From JBOGNO01 sp050747245 (lineage in GTDB: Bacteria > Acidobacteriota > Terriglobia > Acidiferrales > UBA7541): a DNA stretch of 64,000 nucleotides. The notes under the pieces were generated by a model. The model did no database searches. It was not told the DNA's origin and saw only the letters and a list, made by a program, of their open reading frames with translations. Made by a program: the position numbers and the translations under genes. Shown piece by piece: positions 8,809 to 16,232 of the stretch (the stretch's first letter is position 1; each line of letters opens with the position of its first letter). Location: NCBI GenBank assembly GCA_050747245.1, contig JBOGNO010000008.1, positions 62,001-126,000 on the forward strand. Reading direction: 5' to 3'.

Positions 8809-10089
8809 ATGCCTAGATACATCCGATATTGCAGATACTGCGTCATGCCGGAAACAAAGCCGGATTTGTTCATTGATGAAGTAGGGGTCTGTAGCGCGTG
8901 CCGCTACATGGAGCGGCGCATGGAAGTGGACTGGGACGCGCGCAAGGCAGATCTCGTGCGGATTCTGGAGCGCTACCGAAGCGCCGATGGCAGCAATTAT
9001 GACTGTATCGTTCCTGTGAGCGGAGGCAAGGACAGCCATTTTCAAGTGCTGCGAATCCTGGAACTGGGAATGAATCCGCTTTGCGTGACGGCGACGACGG
9101 ACAAACTTTCCGAACTGGGCCGGTACAACATCGAGAATCTGAAATGGCAGGGCGTGGATTACGTCGAGGTGACGCCCAATCCGGTCGTGCGCCGCCGGAT
9201 CAATCGTCTGGCGCTCGCGCAGGTGGGCGACATCTCCTGGCCCGAGCACGTGGCGATATTCACGATTCCCATCCGCGTGGCCGTCCAAATGGGAGTGCGG
9301 CTGCTCATCTGGGGAGAGAATTCCCAGGACGAATACGGCGGCCCGGCGGGGGCAGCGGAAAGCAACACACTGACGCGACGGTGGCTCGAGGAATTTGGCG
9401 GCATGCTGGGGCTGCGCGTGTCCGATTTGGTCGGCGTGGATGGAATCGCGCAGAAGGAATTGATTCCGTACACCTATCCATTGGACGAGGAATTGAAACG
9501 CGCGGGCGTCACCGGCCTTTTTCTGGGGCATTATTTGCCGTGGGACGGATATCAGAATGCGCTCTACGCGCAGGCCCATGGATTTCGTACGTACGAGCGA
9601 ACGGTGGAAGGCTCGCTTGTCAATTACGAAAACCTCGACAACCACCAGACGGGAATTCACGATTACTTCAAGTTCTTGAAGTACGGCTTCGGCCGCGCGA
9701 CCGATCTGGCCTGCCTGCACATCCGGCGAGGAAGACTTTCGCGAGAGGACGCGCTGCGATTGGTGCGGAAACATGACGGCAGGTTTCCGTGGAGCTACCT
9801 GGGATGCCCGCTTGAGGAGATTCTCGACGAGCTCGAGATGGAGGTCGAAGAATTCATCAGCATCTGCGACCGATTCACCAACAAAAAGCTCTTCATTTGC
9901 GATGCGCAGGGCCACCTCGTCAAGGACAAACGAGGGAATCTGACAAAAATTAACTATGACAATGTGGCCGAGGCGTCCGGAGTTGGACATGAGAACAGCC
10001 ATCGTGAATTACGGGATGGGCAACCTGGACTCAGTATTCCGAGCAGTGCAGGAATGCGGAGGGCAGCCAGCCCTGACGGCCCGCGCTGA
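8809..10089 (+). CDS. N-acetyl sugar amidotransferase (PseA/WbpG/LegA-like)
   Basis: PP-loop ATP pyrophosphatase-type amidotransferase that activates an N-acetyl group and installs an amidine, using ammonia supplied by HisH/HisF partners. The N-terminus has paired cysteines (CRYCVMP, CSAC) likely to bind zinc. The PP-loop SGGKDS is at about residues 71-76, and WGENSQDEYGG is a second conserved region. Homologues in Campylobacter (PseA) and Pseudomonas (WbpG) make acetamidino sugars. The conserved family end appears to be around LTKINYDNVAEA; after that the frame runs on for about 33 residues through the start of the HisH gene, giving a 101-base overlap. A lost stop codon is the simplest explanation. 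Confidence 0.88.
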   Translation: MPRYIRYCRYCVMPETKPDLFIDEVGVCSACRYMERRMEVDWDARKADLVRILERYRSADGSNYDCIVPVSGGKDSHFQVLRILELGMNPLCVTATTDKLSELGRYNIENLKWQGVDYVEVTPNPVVRRRINRLALAQVGDISWPEHVAIFTIPIRVAVQMGVRLLIWGENSQDEYGGPAGAAESNTLTRRWLEEFGGMLGLRVSDLVGVDGIAQKELIPYTYPLDEELKRAGVTGLFLGHYLPWDGYQNALYAQAHGFRTYERTVEGSLVNYENLDNHQTGIHDYFKFLKYGFGRATDLACLHIRRGRLSREDALRLVRKHDGRFPWSYLGCPLEEILDELEMEVEEFISICDRFTNKKLFICDAQGHLVKDKRGNLTKINYDNVAEASGVGHENSHRELRDGQPGLSIPSSAGMRRAASPDGPR

Positions 10090-10603
10090 AGAGATCGCGC
10101 AGTGCACTCACGTGATACTCCCCGGAGTCGGGTCGTTTGGCGCGGGCATGCGCAACATACGCAGCCGGGGACTCGACCAGGCGCTACAAGAAAACGTGCG
10201 GTCCCGTGGCGTTCCGGTGCTGGGGATTTGCCTCGGAATGCAACTCCTGGCAACGTTCGGCCGGGAGGGAGGAGAGACGCAAGGCCTCGGCTGGATTTCG
10301 GGCGAGGTGCGGCGACTCAAGCCAAACGGGCACCGCGAGCGAATTCCTCACGTCGGCTGGAACGAAGTGGCGCTGCAACAGTCATGTCCATTGTTCCGAA
10401 CGATTCCCTCGGGAAAAGACTTCTATTTTGTGCACAGTTACGTATTCGACTGCGAGGATTCCCGGCATGTCCTGGGCACCACTGCGTACTGCGGAGGGTT
10501 CGCGTCCGTCGTGGGTGACGGACGAATCTTCGGCGTGCAATTCCATCCCGAAAAAAGCCAGCGAGCCGGATTCGAACTGCTCCGAAATTTTCTATCCATG
10601 TGA
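9989..10603 (+). CDS. HisH-like glutaminase subunit for sugar amidation
   Basis: Class I glutamine amidotransferase paralogue of HisH that releases ammonia from glutamine. I place the start at 9989 (MRTAIVNYGMGNLDSV), giving 204 residues, the standard HisH length. The nucleophile is Cys81 in LGICLGMQLL, and the His-Glu pair is in QFHPEK (His186, Glu188), so the triad is complete. It lies between the amidotransferase and a HisF paralogue, the arrangement known for WbpG-HisH2-HisF2 and Pse/Leg acetamidino clusters. Its ammonia therefore likely goes to sugar amidation, not to histidine synthesis. No other histidine gene is nearby. Confidence 0.9.
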   Translation: MRTAIVNYGMGNLDSVFRAVQECGGQPALTARAEEIAQCTHVILPGVGSFGAGMRNIRSRGLDQALQENVRSRGVPVLGICLGMQLLATFGREGGETQGLGWISGEVRRLKPNGHRERIPHVGWNEVALQQSCPLFRTIPSGKDFYFVHSYVFDCEDSRHVLGTTAYCGGFASVVGDGRIFGVQFHPEKSQRAGFELLRNFLSM

Positions 10604-10613
10604 AGCAGCGGGA

Positions 10614-11369
10614 ACGGCGAAGGTCCGCATCCTCCCCACGCTCCTTTACAATGGCCTGGGGCTGGTAAAGGGCGTGGCGTTCGACAGCTGGCGGCGCGTC
10701 GGCAGCGTCATGCAGGCCATCAAGGTTTACAACTTGCGAGAGGTGGATGAGATTGTTTTTCTCGACATCGCCGCGACGGCCGAGAAGCGCACTCCGGATT
10801 TCGAACTTGTGGATGAAATCGCGGACGAATGCTTCATGCCCTTGACCGTCGGGGGAGGCGTGAAAACACCGGAAGATGTAGAGCGGCTGCTGCAAGTGGG
10901 GGCCGACAAAGTAGCAGTGAATACCGCCGCGCTCGAGACTCCGGATCTCGTGACCCAGATTGCCGCTAAGTTCGGGTCTCAGTGTGTGGTCGTTTCGATT
11001 GATTGCAAGCGTAACGGTGAGAATCGATGGGGCGTTTACAGCCACAGCGGCGCTTGCGCAGCGAACCGCAGCGCGGTGGAATTCGCGAGAGCGGTGGCAG
11101 AAAAGGGAGCGGGAGAAATCCTGCTTACTTCAATCGAGCGCGACGGCACCATGGTTGGCTACGATCTCGAGTTAATTCGCGCCGTGAGCGAGGCGGTGAC
11201 AATCCCGGTGATTGCCTCGGGGGGCGCGGGGAACTACGCGCACCTACTTGAAGCTGTGCAACATGGGGCTTCCGCCGTGGCGGCCGCGAGTATCTTTCAT
11301 TTCACGCAACAAACGCCCCTCGATGCAAAGCGCTTTCTACATGAGCACGGCGTGCGGGTTCGCCTTTAG
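10614..11369 (+). CDS. HisF-like ammonia-channel subunit with no canonical start codon
   Basis: HisF paralogue (TIM barrel), partner of the upstream HisH. Homology begins at VRILPTLLYNGLGLVKG, but the frame offers no ATG, GTG or TTG near this point. The ACG at 10614 would be codon 1. With it, the conserved Asp of SIDCK is residue 130, matching the classical HisF numbering. The other HisF catalytic residue, Asp11, is replaced by Leu (PTLL where HisF has CLDV), so cyclase activity is probably lost and only ammonia delivery remains. Alternatives are an ATT start at 10587 or a +1 frameshift at the HisH stop (ATG TGA) producing a HisH-HisF fusion. About 251 residues, as expected. Confidence 0.82.
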   Translation, partial: TAKVRILPTLLYNGLGLVKGVAFDSWRRVGSVMQAIKVYNLREVDEIVFLDIAATAEKRTPDFELVDEIADECFMPLTVGGGVKTPEDVERLLQVGADKVAVNTAALETPDLVTQIAAKFGSQCVVVSIDCKRNGENRWGVYSHSGACAANRSAVEFARAVAEKGAGEILLTSIERDGTMVGYDLELIRAVSEAVTIPVIASGGAGNYAHLLEAVQHGASAVAAASIFHFTQQTPLDAKRFLHEHGVRVRL

Positions 11370-11429
11370 TCCGGACGAGCAAATTCTTGCCAGTATCCGC
11401 GTCGCCACGATGATCCGGGTGAACCGCGC

Positions 11430-12197
11430 ATGAAGATTACCGCCATCATCCAGGCACGAATGTCATCCACGCGGCTACCAGGAAAGGCCCTGGCGACAGT
11501 GCTGGGGAGGCCTTTGCTGGGGTACGTGGTCTCGCGAGTCTTGTTGTCAAACGAAGTGGAGGAAGTCAAGGTTGCCACGTCGCGGGAGAATTCTGACGAC
11601 GCCATTGCCAGCTTTTGCCGGGCGGAGGGGATTCCGTGTTATCGAGGAAAGCTAGAGGATGTTCTGGATCGGTATTTCTGCGCCGCCCAGGAATCCGGCG
11701 CAGATCCCGTGGTGCGCATCACGGCGGACTGTCCTTTGATTGATCCGCAGGTGATTGATCTGGTGGTTTCGAAATACTTAGAAGGGAACACCGATTACGC
11801 TTCGAATACGCTCGAGAGAAGCTATCCGACTGGGCTGGATACTGAAGTGTTTTCCTATGCCGCGCTGGAGCGTGCTTGGAGGGAAGCGACCTGGCGATCC
11901 GAACGCGAACATGTCACTCCCTACATCCGCAAACATCCTGAATACTTTCGACTGAGAAACGTCTCGTATGAAAGCGATCTTTCCGCCATGCCGTGGACGG
12001 TGGACCGGCCAGAGGATCTTGAATTCGTCAGGCAAATTTATCGTTGGCTGGACTCGCCAACAGCGGGAATGGCGCAAGTGCTCGAGGTGCTGAAGCAACA
12101 CCCGGAGACTGCGCGCTTGAACGCTGGCATAGCTACGAACGAAGGTTACGCCAGAACGAGTAAGAACGATTTCCTGGTGAAGGGGCGAAGCGGATGA
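11430..12197 (+). CDS. SpsF/PseF-type cytidylyltransferase
   Basis: Nucleotidyltransferase with a GT-A fold that probably activates the nonulosonic acid with CTP to give CMP-pseudaminic acid. The N-terminus ITAIIQARMSSTRLPGKAL is the nucleotide-binding signature of the SpsF/KdsB-like group, followed by VKVATSRENSDD and RITADCPLIDP. It resembles the spore-coat SpsF branch more than the classical PseF of Campylobacter, so the specificity is inferred from the operon, where no other CMP-sugar synthetase is present. It ends in an ATGA overlap with the PseG-PseH gene. Confidence 0.8.
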   Translation: MKITAIIQARMSSTRLPGKALATVLGRPLLGYVVSRVLLSNEVEEVKVATSRENSDDAIASFCRAEGIPCYRGKLEDVLDRYFCAAQESGADPVVRITADCPLIDPQVIDLVVSKYLEGNTDYASNTLERSYPTGLDTEVFSYAALERAWREATWRSEREHVTPYIRKHPEYFRLRNVSYESDLSAMPWTVDRPEDLEFVRQIYRWLDSPTAGMAQVLEVLKQHPETARLNAGIATNEGYARTSKNDFLVKGRSG

Positions 12198-13762
12198 GCG
12201 GAAAACGAAACGCGCCTCCGGAGAACGGCAACCTGCGCGAAATCGGCCCGAGTTCGAGCGAAAACCTAATGATTCGCGCGGACGCCGGCGAAAAAGTTGG
12301 TTCAGGACACGTCATGCGGTGCTTGGCACTCGCTCAGGCCTGGAAGGCGCTGGGCGGCGGGGACGTCAGGTTTGCGCTAACGCGCCGGGCGGTTGCAATG
12401 ATGCCGCGGGTGGAACAAGAGGGCATGGGCGTCGAATTCATCGAAGTGGCGCCGGGGAGCCAAGAAGATGCGCGCGCTACGATTGAACTGGCGCAAAGAA
12501 GCGGGTCCCGCTGGGTAGTGTTGGATGGCTATTGTTTTGGCGCTGGATTTCAGGAATGCATCACCAGTGTCGGCCTTTCCCTGCTGAGTGTGGATGACAA
12601 TGGGCTCTGCGGGCATTACTGCGCCGACGTGATATTGAACCAGAATCCGCACGCGCGGGAGGAGATGTATCACTCCCGCGTAGCGCACACGAAGGTACTT
12701 TTGGGGTCTCGCTACGCGCTGCTGCGGCGGGAATTCTTCGCCTTCCAACAAGAACAGAGGGAGCACCCTGCGGTCGCATCGAAGCTGTTGATTACGCTGG
12801 GGGGCTACGATAGCTCCAATCTCACACTCAAACTCATTCGTTCGGCTGGGGAGTTGAAGCTCCCGGGCTTCGAAGCGCGTGTGATCGCGGGACCCGGAAA
12901 TCCGCACGTATCCGAACTGCGACGAGAAGCGCGACGCATCGGGGCGCAGATAAGGATTCTGGAATGCGCGGACATGCCCGCCTGCATGGCCTGGGCGGAC
13001 TTTGCTGCGGCCTCCGCGAGTTCAACGTGCTGGGAGTTGTGCTTTCTGGGAGTTCCCACAGCCGTTGTGGTGGCAGCTGAAAATCAAGCGCCGATTGCAG
13101 AGGAATTGGCACACAGAGGCGTCGCTCTGAACCTGGGCTGGGGGCAGACACTGCTTGGCGACAAGTTGAGTTCGGAACTGCGCAGCTTCGCGCACGACCG
13201 GAAACGGCGTGCCGAGATGAGCGCGCGTGCCCGCACGCTCGTGGATGGCGAAGGAGCCATGCGCGTCATAAAGAAGATGCAAGGCGCAAGATTGAAGTTG
13301 CGGCGCGCCGGGGAAGGGGACCGCGAGCTTCTGTGGCGATGGGCCAATGATCCCGAGGTGCGAAGCTCTTCATTTTCGAACAGGTCCATTGCGTGGGAAG
13401 AGCACGTGTCCTGGTTCGCAAAAAAACTGGCGGACCCCAATTGCCGGATGTTCGTTGGAATGAATGATGCAGGTATGCCGGTGGGGCAGGTGCGGTTCGA
13501 CGTGGACACTCACGGAGAAGCGGAAGTCGATCTCAGCGTGGATCAAGCGAATCGCGGGTGCGGATACGGGAGCCTGCTCATTCGCTGCGGAATGGAAATG
13601 ATATCTACAGTGGCCGGGACGCGGCGAATCCATGCCTATCTGAAGCAGGAAAACGCCAGTTCACAAAAAGCATTCGAACGCGCGGGTTTTCGACTGGTGG
13701 GCAACGGCAAGGATCGCGGACTTCCCACCCTACATTATCTGAAGGACATTCCGGCGAAGTAA
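12194..13762 (+). CDS. Fused PseG hydrolase and PseH-like N-acetyltransferase
   Basis: Two pseudaminic acid enzymes in one 522-residue chain. The first about 360 residues are a PseG-type UDP-sugar hydrolase (GT-B-like): IRADAGEKVGSGHVMRC with the His of GSGHVMRC, then SVDDNGLCGHYCADVILNQN and the UDP-binding end. The last about 155 residues are a GNAT acetyltransferase (LKLRRAGEGDRELLWRWAND, then RGCGYGSLLIRCGME for acetyl-CoA binding), expected to acetylate the 4-amino group before hydrolysis. The biochemical order is therefore reversed relative to the domain order. An internal ATG at 12269 lies just before the PseG homology and may be the true start; 12194 overlaps the previous stop. Confidence 0.88.
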   Translation: MSGKRNAPPENGNLREIGPSSSENLMIRADAGEKVGSGHVMRCLALAQAWKALGGGDVRFALTRRAVAMMPRVEQEGMGVEFIEVAPGSQEDARATIELAQRSGSRWVVLDGYCFGAGFQECITSVGLSLLSVDDNGLCGHYCADVILNQNPHAREEMYHSRVAHTKVLLGSRYALLRREFFAFQQEQREHPAVASKLLITLGGYDSSNLTLKLIRSAGELKLPGFEARVIAGPGNPHVSELRREARRIGAQIRILECADMPACMAWADFAAASASSTCWELCFLGVPTAVVVAAENQAPIAEELAHRGVALNLGWGQTLLGDKLSSELRSFAHDRKRRAEMSARARTLVDGEGAMRVIKKMQGARLKLRRAGEGDRELLWRWANDPEVRSSSFSNRSIAWEEHVSWFAKKLADPNCRMFVGMNDAGMPVGQVRFDVDTHGEAEVDLSVDQANRGCGYGSLLIRCGMEMISTVAGTRRIHAYLKQENASSQKAFERAGFRLVGNGKDRGLPTLHYLKDIPAK

Positions 13763-13763
13763 A

Positions 13764-14492
13764 GTGGCCGAACAAACGTACATCGTGGCAGGGTGCAAGC
13801 CGTGGAACCGCAGGGTATTCGAGGAGCAGATTTCCAAACTTCCTGGACAGTGGCATTTCATCGGCGCGCCGGAAGAACTCAGCATCGAAAAAGTGGATGC
13901 GCTCCACCCTCGTTACATTTTTTTTCTCCACTGGTCGCAAAAAGTGCAAGAAAAGCTGGTCCGCAATCAAGAATGTGTGTGTTTCCATATGACCGATGTT
14001 CCCTACGGCCGCGGCGGAAGTCCTTTGCAGAACCTCATCGTGCGCGGGCACCGCGAAACGAAACTCACAGCGCTACGGATGAGCGAGGAATTCGATGCCG
14101 GGCCGGTGTATGTGAAGCGCGCGCTCAGCCTCGATGGCAATGCGGAGGAAATTTACATCCGGTCGAGCAATCTAGCTGCAAAAATGATCGGCGATATCAT
14201 TCGCGATGAGCTGCAACCCACTCCGCAAACAGGAGAACCCGTTGTATTCCGGAGGCGCAAGCCCGCAGAGAGCGAGATTCCGCCTAATCTCAGCCTGGAA
14301 GGCTTATACGATTTCATTCGAATGTTGGACGCGCAGGGTTACCCGCGCGCGTTTCTTTTGCATGGCAACTTTCGATGCGAGTTCAGCCGGGCGGTCTTGT
14401 ACGACCGTGAGATTCGTGCCGATGTCTCTATCCGGCTGGTGAAGTCAAATTCTGCTCATGAAGATTCTCGTAACAGCTGCGCATCCCGATGA
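13764..14492 (+). CDS. Formyltransferase-like protein, probable sugar N-formyltransferase
   Basis: Resembles the catalytic domain of methionyl-tRNA formyltransferase and sugar N-formyltransferases, which use N10-formyltetrahydrofolate. Visible hallmarks are the active-site His region CFHMTDVPYGRGGSPLQNLI and the downstream acidic EEFDAGPVYVK. The start is GTG at 13764, one base after the pseG-pseH stop. At 242 residues it is shorter than tRNA formyltransferase (about 310) and has a divergent C-terminus, which argues for a sugar substrate. It overlaps the deacetylase gene by 35 bases, so the two are probably co-translated and may act in sequence. Confidence 0.75.
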   Translation: MAEQTYIVAGCKPWNRRVFEEQISKLPGQWHFIGAPEELSIEKVDALHPRYIFFLHWSQKVQEKLVRNQECVCFHMTDVPYGRGGSPLQNLIVRGHRETKLTALRMSEEFDAGPVYVKRALSLDGNAEEIYIRSSNLAAKMIGDIIRDELQPTPQTGEPVVFRRRKPAESEIPPNLSLEGLYDFIRMLDAQGYPRAFLLHGNFRCEFSRAVLYDREIRADVSIRLVKSNSAHEDSRNSCASR

Positions 14493-15138
14493 TGAACTGC
14501 TCGGCTGCGGCGCGACGGTAGCGCGCCTCGCTACGGAAGGCCATGAAATCTACTTTGCCATCCTGGGAGAAGGGCTCACCTCGCGCCATCCGGATCGGCA
14601 GGATGCTCAAGCAAGTCAACTCGAAGCCTTGCGCCGGAGTTCGCGCAAAGCTGCCTGCACAATTGGAGCAAAGGATGTCTTCTTCTATGGACTCCCGGAC
14701 AATCGCCTGGACACGATCCCGCTGCTGGAAGTGACCAAAATCATTGAGGAGCTCATCGAAAAATTGCAACCGCAAGTGATTTACACCCACCACGAAGGCG
14801 ACTTGAACATAGACCACGGCGTCGTTTCGCGGGCCGTGCTGACTGCCGCTCGACCGATAGCGAGCCAATCGGTGCGTGAAATCTACGCTTTCGAGGTGCC
14901 CTCCTCAACTGACTGGGCATTCCAGCGATGCGGGCCGGCGTTCCGCCCCAACACATTCGTGGATGTGGAAAAAACACTTGAGCAAAAAATTCTGGCCCTC
15001 GCGGCGTATGAGACCGAGATGCGGCAGTTTCCGCATCCGCGCTCCCCGGAAGCATTGCGAGCAACGGCACAACGCTGGGGAAGCGTAATTGGGCGCCCGT
15101 CGGCGGAAGCCTTCGAATTGGTTCGCGGAATGCGATGA
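14458..15138 (+). CDS. PIG-L/LmbE-family deacetylase
   Basis: Zinc-dependent N-deacetylase. The hallmark AHPDDELLGCGATVARL is at the N-terminus and the second metal-ligand motif is THHEGDLNIDHG. Length (226 residues) matches the family, whose members remove N-acetyl groups from GlcNAc-type sugars. Within the Pse operon, and overlapping the formyltransferase, it probably deacetylates a Pse intermediate or the finished sugar so that another acyl group can be placed on the free amine. It ends in an ATGA overlap with pseI. Confidence 0.85.
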   Translation: MKILVTAAHPDDELLGCGATVARLATEGHEIYFAILGEGLTSRHPDRQDAQASQLEALRRSSRKAACTIGAKDVFFYGLPDNRLDTIPLLEVTKIIEELIEKLQPQVIYTHHEGDLNIDHGVVSRAVLTAARPIASQSVREIYAFEVPSSTDWAFQRCGPAFRPNTFVDVEKTLEQKILALAAYETEMRQFPHPRSPEALRATAQRWGSVIGRPSAEAFELVRGMR

Positions 15139-16223
15139 TCGCGCAAACTATTGTGGAACCAATTTTGATTGGCGACCGGCGGATCGGACCCGGCGAATCT
15201 GTATACGTGATCGCAGAATTATCTGCGAACCATCACCAGGATTTTGAACAGGCGGTCCGGCTCGTGCATGCGGCAAAGGAAAGCGGTGCGGATGCTGTAA
15301 AGCTACAGACTTACACTCCGGACACCATGACTCTGGAATGCGCGAACGAACATTTCCGAATCGGCGAAGGCACGATTTGGAAAGGAAGATACCTTCACGA
15401 GCTCTACGGCGAAGCCTGCACGCCGTGGGGATGGCAGCCGAAACTCAAAGCAATCGCCAACGATTTGGGGCTGGACCTGTTCTCGACGGCGTTCGATTTC
15501 TCGAGCGTGGAATTTCTTGAGCGAATGAGTGTGCCCGCGTACAAGATCGCGTCGTTTGAACTCGTTGATTTGCCGCTGCTGCGGCGCGTGGCGGCCACAG
15601 GCAAGCCGGTGATTCTGTCCACGGGCATGGCCACACTTGATGAAATACAAGAAGCAGTGCGCACGCTTCGCAGCGCAGGAAACCGACTACTGGCGCTGCT
15701 AAAATGTACGAGTGCCTATCCCGCCGCGCCCGAAGAGATGAACTTGCGCACCATCGGTGCGCTCGGCGAGGAATTCGGAGTTCCTACAGGCTTGTCCGAC
15801 CATACGCTGGGGATCGCAGTTCCCGTCGCCGCGGCGGCGCTGGGCGCTTCCATCCTTGAAAAGCACCTGACGCTATCCCGGAGCACGCCGGGCCCCGACA
15901 GCTCGTTCTCGCTCGAACCGGAAGAATTCCGCGCCATGGTGAACGCAGTTCGCGAGGCAGAAAAATCGCTCGGAAACATTTATTTCGGCCCCCGCAGCAG
16001 AGAGGATCCCAGCCTTGCGTTCCGCCGCTCGCTCTTTGTAGTGGAAGACATGAAGGCCGGAGACATTTTCAACGAGCAAAATGTGCGTTCGATCCGCCCG
16101 GGAACCGGCCTCCACACGCGACACGCTGAGCAAATTCTGGGCCGCCACGCAAGAGTCGACATTCCGCGCGGCACACCTTTGAGCTGGTCGCTGGTGGCCA
16201 GCGCGAAAAGCCGTTCTGCATAA
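15135..16223 (+). CDS. pseI: Pseudaminic acid synthase (NeuB family)
   Basis: Condenses the 6-deoxy-2,4-diacetamido-altrose released by PseG with phosphoenolpyruvate to make pseudaminic acid. The NeuB TIM barrel is clear: YVIAELSANHHQDFEQAV, AVKLQTYTPDTMTL, KIASFELVDLPLL and STGMATLDEI. A C-terminal antifreeze-like SAF domain covers about residues 295-355. The motif FSTAFDFSSVEFLE and the sequence around GTIWKGRYLHELY resemble PseI more than sialic or legionaminic acid synthases. It overlaps the deacetylase stop by four bases and precedes the glycosyltransferase by 9 bases. Confidence 0.93.
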   Translation: MIAQTIVEPILIGDRRIGPGESVYVIAELSANHHQDFEQAVRLVHAAKESGADAVKLQTYTPDTMTLECANEHFRIGEGTIWKGRYLHELYGEACTPWGWQPKLKAIANDLGLDLFSTAFDFSSVEFLERMSVPAYKIASFELVDLPLLRRVAATGKPVILSTGMATLDEIQEAVRTLRSAGNRLLALLKCTSAYPAAPEEMNLRTIGALGEEFGVPTGLSDHTLGIAVPVAAAALGASILEKHLTLSRSTPGPDSSFSLEPEEFRAMVNAVREAEKSLGNIYFGPRSREDPSLAFRRSLFVVEDMKAGDIFNEQNVRSIRPGTGLHTRHAEQILGRHARVDIPRGTPLSWSLVASAKSRSA

Positions 16224-16232
16224 CCTGTTTCG

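Noticed and set aside
10137..10600. Upstream extension of the HisF frame to an ATG-like start far inside HisH
   Set aside because: The translated extension only shadows HisH in another frame and has no homology; HisF begins near 10614.
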